A DNA stretch of 64,000 nt from the NCBI RefSeq assembly GCF_016765655.2, contig NZ_CP086106.1, positions 3,833,001 to 3,897,000 on the forward strand, given 5' to 3'. The position numbers and the translations under genes were made by a program. Below the pieces are notes generated by a model, which searched no databases, was not told where the DNA came from, and saw only the letters and a list, made by a program, of their open reading frames with translations. This document shows positions 60,677 through 64,000 of the stretch, piece after piece. Numbering within the stretch: the first letter of the stretch is position 1; every line of letters begins with the position of its first letter. The DNA comes from Skermanella mucosa (lineage in GTDB: Bacteria > Pseudomonadota > Alphaproteobacteria > Azospirillales > Azospirillaceae).

Positions 60677-63600
60677 TCACACCAGTCCTGAGATAGGCGG
60701 GAACTCGCGCACCGTTTCGACGGCTGCCGTGAGGTCCCGCACCACTTCAATAGAGTAACCGATCTCCACGGGCTGCCGGGTGACCGTGTACGGATTGCTG
60801 CCGGACGTGATCATGCGCGTCTGTGTGAACGTCGCGGCGATCCTCGCGGGCAGCTTGGTTTTCGAAACCACCGACCCGGTGCTGAGCGCGGTCGCCGAGA
60901 CGCTGCCGAGCAGGCCGAGTTTGGCCGAGGCCCGGCCGGTGCTACCCGATGTTGCCGTGACCAGCCCGGTGATGCCGCGCTTGCGGCCCCACGGTGCCGG
61001 AGTAACCGTCGCCGTCCCCGAAGCCGTCGCCTGAAGGCCGCGAAGGCGCTGGACCGATGCCGTGCTGGTCGATGTCGCCAGGGCGGTTGCCGCGATCCCG
61101 CGCAGCGGCTTCAGCGTTGCCTGGGCCGTCGCCGACGTGGCGGTGACCGGGGTGGCCGACAGCGGGACACGGGCACTGCTCGATGCCGTAGCGGATGCAG
61201 ACGCCGCGACCGGATTGGCAGACAGCTTGCGCGTCCTGACCAGAGTCGTTGCACTGGTTGCCGCTGCTATCGAGATATTGGCGACGATGCCGCGCCTCCG
61301 GGCGACCGTGGATGCCGTTGCCGAGGCGCTGGCGGAGACATTGCCCGACATCGTACCGGACTGGCTGAGCGACCCGGTGGACGAACTGGAAACCGAAACA
61401 GGGTTGCTGATGACCGGACGACGGCGACCAAATCCAGTAACCGTAGAGACCGCGCTGGCGGCGACAGGAGCAGCACCGAGGCCGGTCCGCTTGCGCAGTG
61501 TTGCCGGTGTCGTCGTGCTGGTGGACGCCACAGGCGGCGCGCTGAGGGGGCGCACGCGGCCAATCTCGGCCGGTGCCACGGTGGCCGAAGCCGATGCGAA
61601 ACCTTCGAAGGTTCCGGACAGGCTGAGCGTCAGCGCGGTTGCTGAACTGGTAACCGAAACCGGGTTGGCGGCGACGGTCCGGACGCGCACACACGTCGTG
61701 GCAGACGCCGCAGAGGAGGCCGAAACTGTGGCCGAGAACGATCCGCTCTGACTCAGCGATCCGGTGCAGGATGCCGTCGCCGTGACCGGCTGAGCCGTGA
61801 GCGGACGGTGCCGGGCCAGGGTGGATGCGGCAGCCGTTGCCGATGCCTGCACCGTATCCGCCTGTAGCGGGCGCTGGCGGACCACGGTGGACGCCGTGGC
61901 GCTCGATACCGCCTGGACCTGATCGGATGCCAGGGCGCGTTGGCGAACCAGTTCGGCCGTCGATACGGTAGCGGTCGCCGCGACAGCATCACCGGTTACC
62001 GGGCGCTGGCGAACCAGCGTGGAACTGGTAGCCGCAGCGGTCGCCGAAACCAGATCAGCCGCGAGGCCGCGCTTCGGATTAAGCGTCGTCGCGGTGGCCG
62101 AAGACGTTGCCGAACCAGTTTCGGCGACCAGTTCGTGGATGACAGCCGGTGCGGCGAAGCTCAGCGCCTCCAGCGGGTTGGCGTCGTAATCAGAGACATC
62201 CTGGGCCGACCAAGCAACCCCGGAAACCGTCCCCACCTCGTAGATTTTGCCGTGCCAAGCATGTTTGTTTTCCAACGAGGCCGCGCCGTACGTAAACCTG
62301 CCAAGCTGGAGCGACGAGCCGCCGCCCGCGTCGAGCGCGATGGTCTGGCTGACCCGGCGCACGCCGTTGTAATAGAAATGAAGCTGCGTGCCGTCGTAGG
62401 TCAGCGCGAAGGTCGAGACCGCATCACGCGGCACCTCGCCCTGGACCAGCGACATCTCGGCCTGACCGTTATCGACCAGGAACCGGTCATCGAAGCTGCG
62501 GATCGAGAGGTTCCGCGCCGCCGCGCCGGAACCGTACGAAAAGATACCGCCCTGATCCTGCGCCGCCGATGGATTGACGCGGGCGAAGATTGTGAACGGC
62601 TGGCTGCCGCCGATGCCAAGCTGGTCGCCGGTCAGGCCGGTCGCGAAGTAGTTCGCGTAGGTCGCGGTGCCGAGCAGGTGTCGGCCAACCTCGTCGCTTG
62701 CGGTGGTGATTCCACCCATCGGCACTGCATCACCCGTGCCGGGGTTCGCGATGTTCGGCGACAAACCAGATTGTTCGTTGAAAATCCAGTAGCCGGTCGT
62801 GCCCGCATACTTCCCGGATTTGGTAAACGAAACTTCGGTAGTCGGCTTTTCAACGGTCCGATTGCCCGGCTTGCGCACCGTCATCGACGCCGGGTTTGCT
62901 GTGGCCGCAGCAGCGACCGGAGCGGCTGCGAGCAGGCGCGTCCGGACCAGATCGGCCGGGGCGACTGACGAGGATTCGGAAGCCTCGGCAGTGATCAAGC
63001 GTGTCCTGGTCAGCGTGGTTGCGGAGGATGTCGCGGCTGCCGAGACGGCATTGCCGCTAAGCGGACGGTGGCGCACCAGCGAGGCCGGAGAGACCGTGGC
63101 CGCAGCACTGATCGTCGCGACAAGCTGGATCGCCGCCTTGTTGACGCCCATCTCGGTAGTGACCGTCGAAGCCGCCGACACTGCATTGGCTGCCAGCGAG
63201 CGGGTGCGCGCCAGCAAGGCGGGGCCGACCGTCGCCGCAGCCGGGATCGTGTTGGGCGCGATCCGGCGCGAGCGGCGCATTGTGGCGCTGGGCACCGTGG
63301 ACACCGCAGCGAGCGCGTTACCGGCAAGCTGGTGCGTGGTGCCGCCCGGCTGCTGGACGTAGGCCGCGTTGTACTCGCGGTAGGTGGCTGCCATCGACAT
63401 CATGTTAACGTAGGCGGTCGTCGTCGAGGTCGTCGTGTTGCGGACCATGAGACCGACGCCGAGAGTCGCGAGATCGCTCACCAGGATCGAGGGCAGCCCC
63501 CACAGATCGCTGCTGCCGCCGTAAACTGCGGCGCTTTCTCCGCCCGTGGTCGGCCACAGGGTAGCTGTGTCGGCCTTGTCGTCGGCGGAATATTGCGCCT

Positions 63601-64000
63601 GGGGCACGGAGCCCCCGGTCAAGACCACCGCCTCGTCGCGCAGGCGGCTGGAGGCACTGGCGGAGCGGACGATCCGCACCTCGATACCGGTGACTTCGGC
63701 ATCGGCCGGGACGTTGAAACCGAACGCCCGGCCGATGCCGACGCGGGTCCGGGTGGACGACGAGACCGACGAGGAGGCTCGGCTAGACGAGGCATTGACG
63801 TTGCTATTGATACGCGCCACCGTCCAGTTGCTCCATGTCGTGCCGGTATTGCCATCGATGGGGGCACTGTTGCTGTGGACGGTCGTCGGAGTCATGAAGG
63901 CGGTCGTCACCGGAGCCGTGTAGCCCTGCGCGTCGTAAGCTTTGAGTTCCGCGCTGGACACCGTGGCCGTGGCGCTCGCCGAGCCGTCTAGCTGGTGCGT
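60677..64000 (-). CDS. long repetitive fibre/adhesin-like protein with LamG domain (5' end outside window)
   Basis: The minus strand is open from the stop at 60677 to the window edge (1107 codons). A GTG at 63961 exists, but the frame continues upstream with the same repeat type (THQLDGSASATATVSS), so the true start is outside. Over 30 units of about 18-24 residues have the pattern LVRxRxL-x-A-x-PVxAxAxxxxSTL (LVRQRPVTGDAVAATATVST, then LVRQRALASDQVQAVSSATA). A LamG-like domain (about 62,170-62,830; GYWIFNEQSGLSPN, GRHLLGTATYANYFATGLTG, HAWHGKIYEVGTVSGVAWSA) sits in the middle. An N-proximal beta domain has AFGFNVPADAEVTGIEVRIV. Probably a structural fibre or surface adhesin. Confidence 0.78.
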   Translation of the reverse strand, partial: THQLDGSASATATVSSAELKAYDAQGYTAPVTTAFMTPTTVHSNSAPIDGNTGTTWSNWTVARINSNVNASSSRASSSVSSSTRTRVGIGRAFGFNVPADAEVTGIEVRIVRSASASSRLRDEAVVLTGGSVPQAQYSADDKADTATLWPTTGGESAAVYGGSSDLWGLPSILVSDLATLGVGLMVRNTTTSTTTAYVNMMSMAATYREYNAAYVQQPGGTTHQLAGNALAAVSTVPSATMRRSRRIAPNTIPAAATVGPALLARTRSLAANAVSAASTVTTEMGVNKAAIQLVATISAAATVSPASLVRHRPLSGNAVSAAATSSATTLTRTRLITAEASESSSVAPADLVRTRLLAAAPVAAAATANPASMTVRKPGNRTVEKPTTEVSFTKSGKYAGTTGYWIFNEQSGLSPNIANPGTGDAVPMGGITTASDEVGRHLLGTATYANYFATGLTGDQLGIGGSQPFTIFARVNPSAAQDQGGIFSYGSGAAARNLSIRSFDDRFLVDNGQAEMSLVQGEVPRDAVSTFALTYDGTQLHFYYNGVRRVSQTIALDAGGGSSLQLGRFTYGAASLENKHAWHGKIYEVGTVSGVAWSAQDVSDYDANPLEALSFAAPAVIHELVAETGSATSSATATTLNPKRGLAADLVSATAAATSSTLVRQRPVTGDAVAATATVSTAELVRQRALASDQVQAVSSATASTVVRQRPLQADTVQASATAAASTLARHRPLTAQPVTATASCTGSLSQSGSFSATVSASSAASATTCVRVRTVAANPVSVTSSATALTLSLSGTFEGFASASATVAPAEIGRVRPLSAPPVASTSTTTPATLRKRTGLGAAPVAASAVSTVTGFGRRRPVISNPVSVSSSSTGSLSQSGTMSGNVSASASATASTVARRRGIVANISIAAATSATTLVRTRKLSANPVAASASATASSSARVPLSATPVTATSATAQATLKPLRGIAATALATSTSTASVQRLRGLQATASGTATVTPAPWGRKRGITGLVTATSGSTGRASAKLGLLGSVSATALSTGSVVSKTKLPARIAATFTQTRMITSGSNPYTVTRQPVEIGYSIEVVRDLTAAVETVREFPPISGLV

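Larger units (their letters stand above)
37772..64000. mobile_element. prophage or phage-like element inserted in nifS (right end outside window)
   Basis: From the nifS break to the window edge all recognisable genes are siphovirus late genes in canonical order (terminase to tail tip), and the base composition is visibly less GC-rich than the left part. The left boundary, about 37,769-37,775, is set by loss of nifS coding sequence. No integrase, excisionase, repressor, small terminase, lysis or replication gene is visible, so these must lie beyond 64,000. The alternative is a false join in an assembly, which sequence alone cannot exclude. Confidence 0.85.

Noticed and set aside
61940-62968. 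Plus-strand frames opposite the repetitive fibre gene
   Set aside because: Broken into several pieces and without domains; the minus strand is open throughout and has a LamG-like domain.

Overview
The window reads as high-GC alphaproteobacterial DNA, most likely Rhodospirillales and close to Azospirillum or Skermanella. This rests on the gene set (nifS-nifV-cysE-nifW-fixABCX, HWE and LOV histidine kinases, an ECF sigma factor, Pal, a GH17-GT2 beta-glucan synthase) and on codon use. The species assignment is inference. There are two parts: about 37.8 kb of chromosome-like sequence, then about 26.2 kb of tailed-phage sequence that runs off the right edge.

Host part. 1-12.7 kb holds the start of a gamma-glutamyltransferase, an AI-2E-family permease with an extra C-terminal domain, small response regulators, an ECF sigma factor, a PAS-HWE kinase and a yjfJ/yjfL/yjfK-like envelope cluster that continues to 14.5 kb. 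6.3-9 kb and 14.6-19.5 kb are lipid-oxidation genes: 3-hydroxyacyl-CoA dehydrogenase, two acyl-CoA dehydrogenases, an SDR, an aminoglycoside-phosphotransferase-like kinase and a PsrA-like TetR regulator. Five near-palindromic sites of one type lie in front of these genes and probably make them one regulon. 19.5-30.6 kb carries cspA with a clear terminator, a LuxR-type regulator, a CurA-type oxidoreductase, a LOV hybrid histidine kinase with its own receiver, a DUF983 protein, a MocR regulator, the GH17-GT2 glucan synthase and pal.

Nitrogen-fixation part (30.7-37.8 kb, all minus strand): nifS (3' part only), nifV, cysE, nifW, then fixA-fixB-fixC-fixX. fixA has its own sigma-54 promoter and an upstream NifA-type site. 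nifS breaks off at about 37,770, inside the codons for the conserved WANNETG segment, and everything beyond is phage.

Phage part (37.8-64.0 kb): a siphovirus late region in lambda/HK97 order, all on the plus strand. It contains the large terminase, portal, MuF-like protein, scaffold-like protein, major capsid protein, head-tail connectors, tail terminator, tail tube, G/GT tail chaperones with a probable -1 frameshift, tape measure, M, L, K and I homologues, the J-type tip protein and four downstream tip or fibre genes. A long repetitive fibre-like gene follows on the opposite strand and leaves the window. No integrase, repressor, lysis or replication gene is visible, so the element's other end and the 5' part of nifS must lie outside.

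The two most notable observations are the phage-like interruption of nifS, which resembles the excisable nif elements of cyanobacteria, and a motif TAAATA that recurs eleven times on the coding strand of the phage region, mostly at gene boundaries, and looks like the core of a T4-type late promoter.
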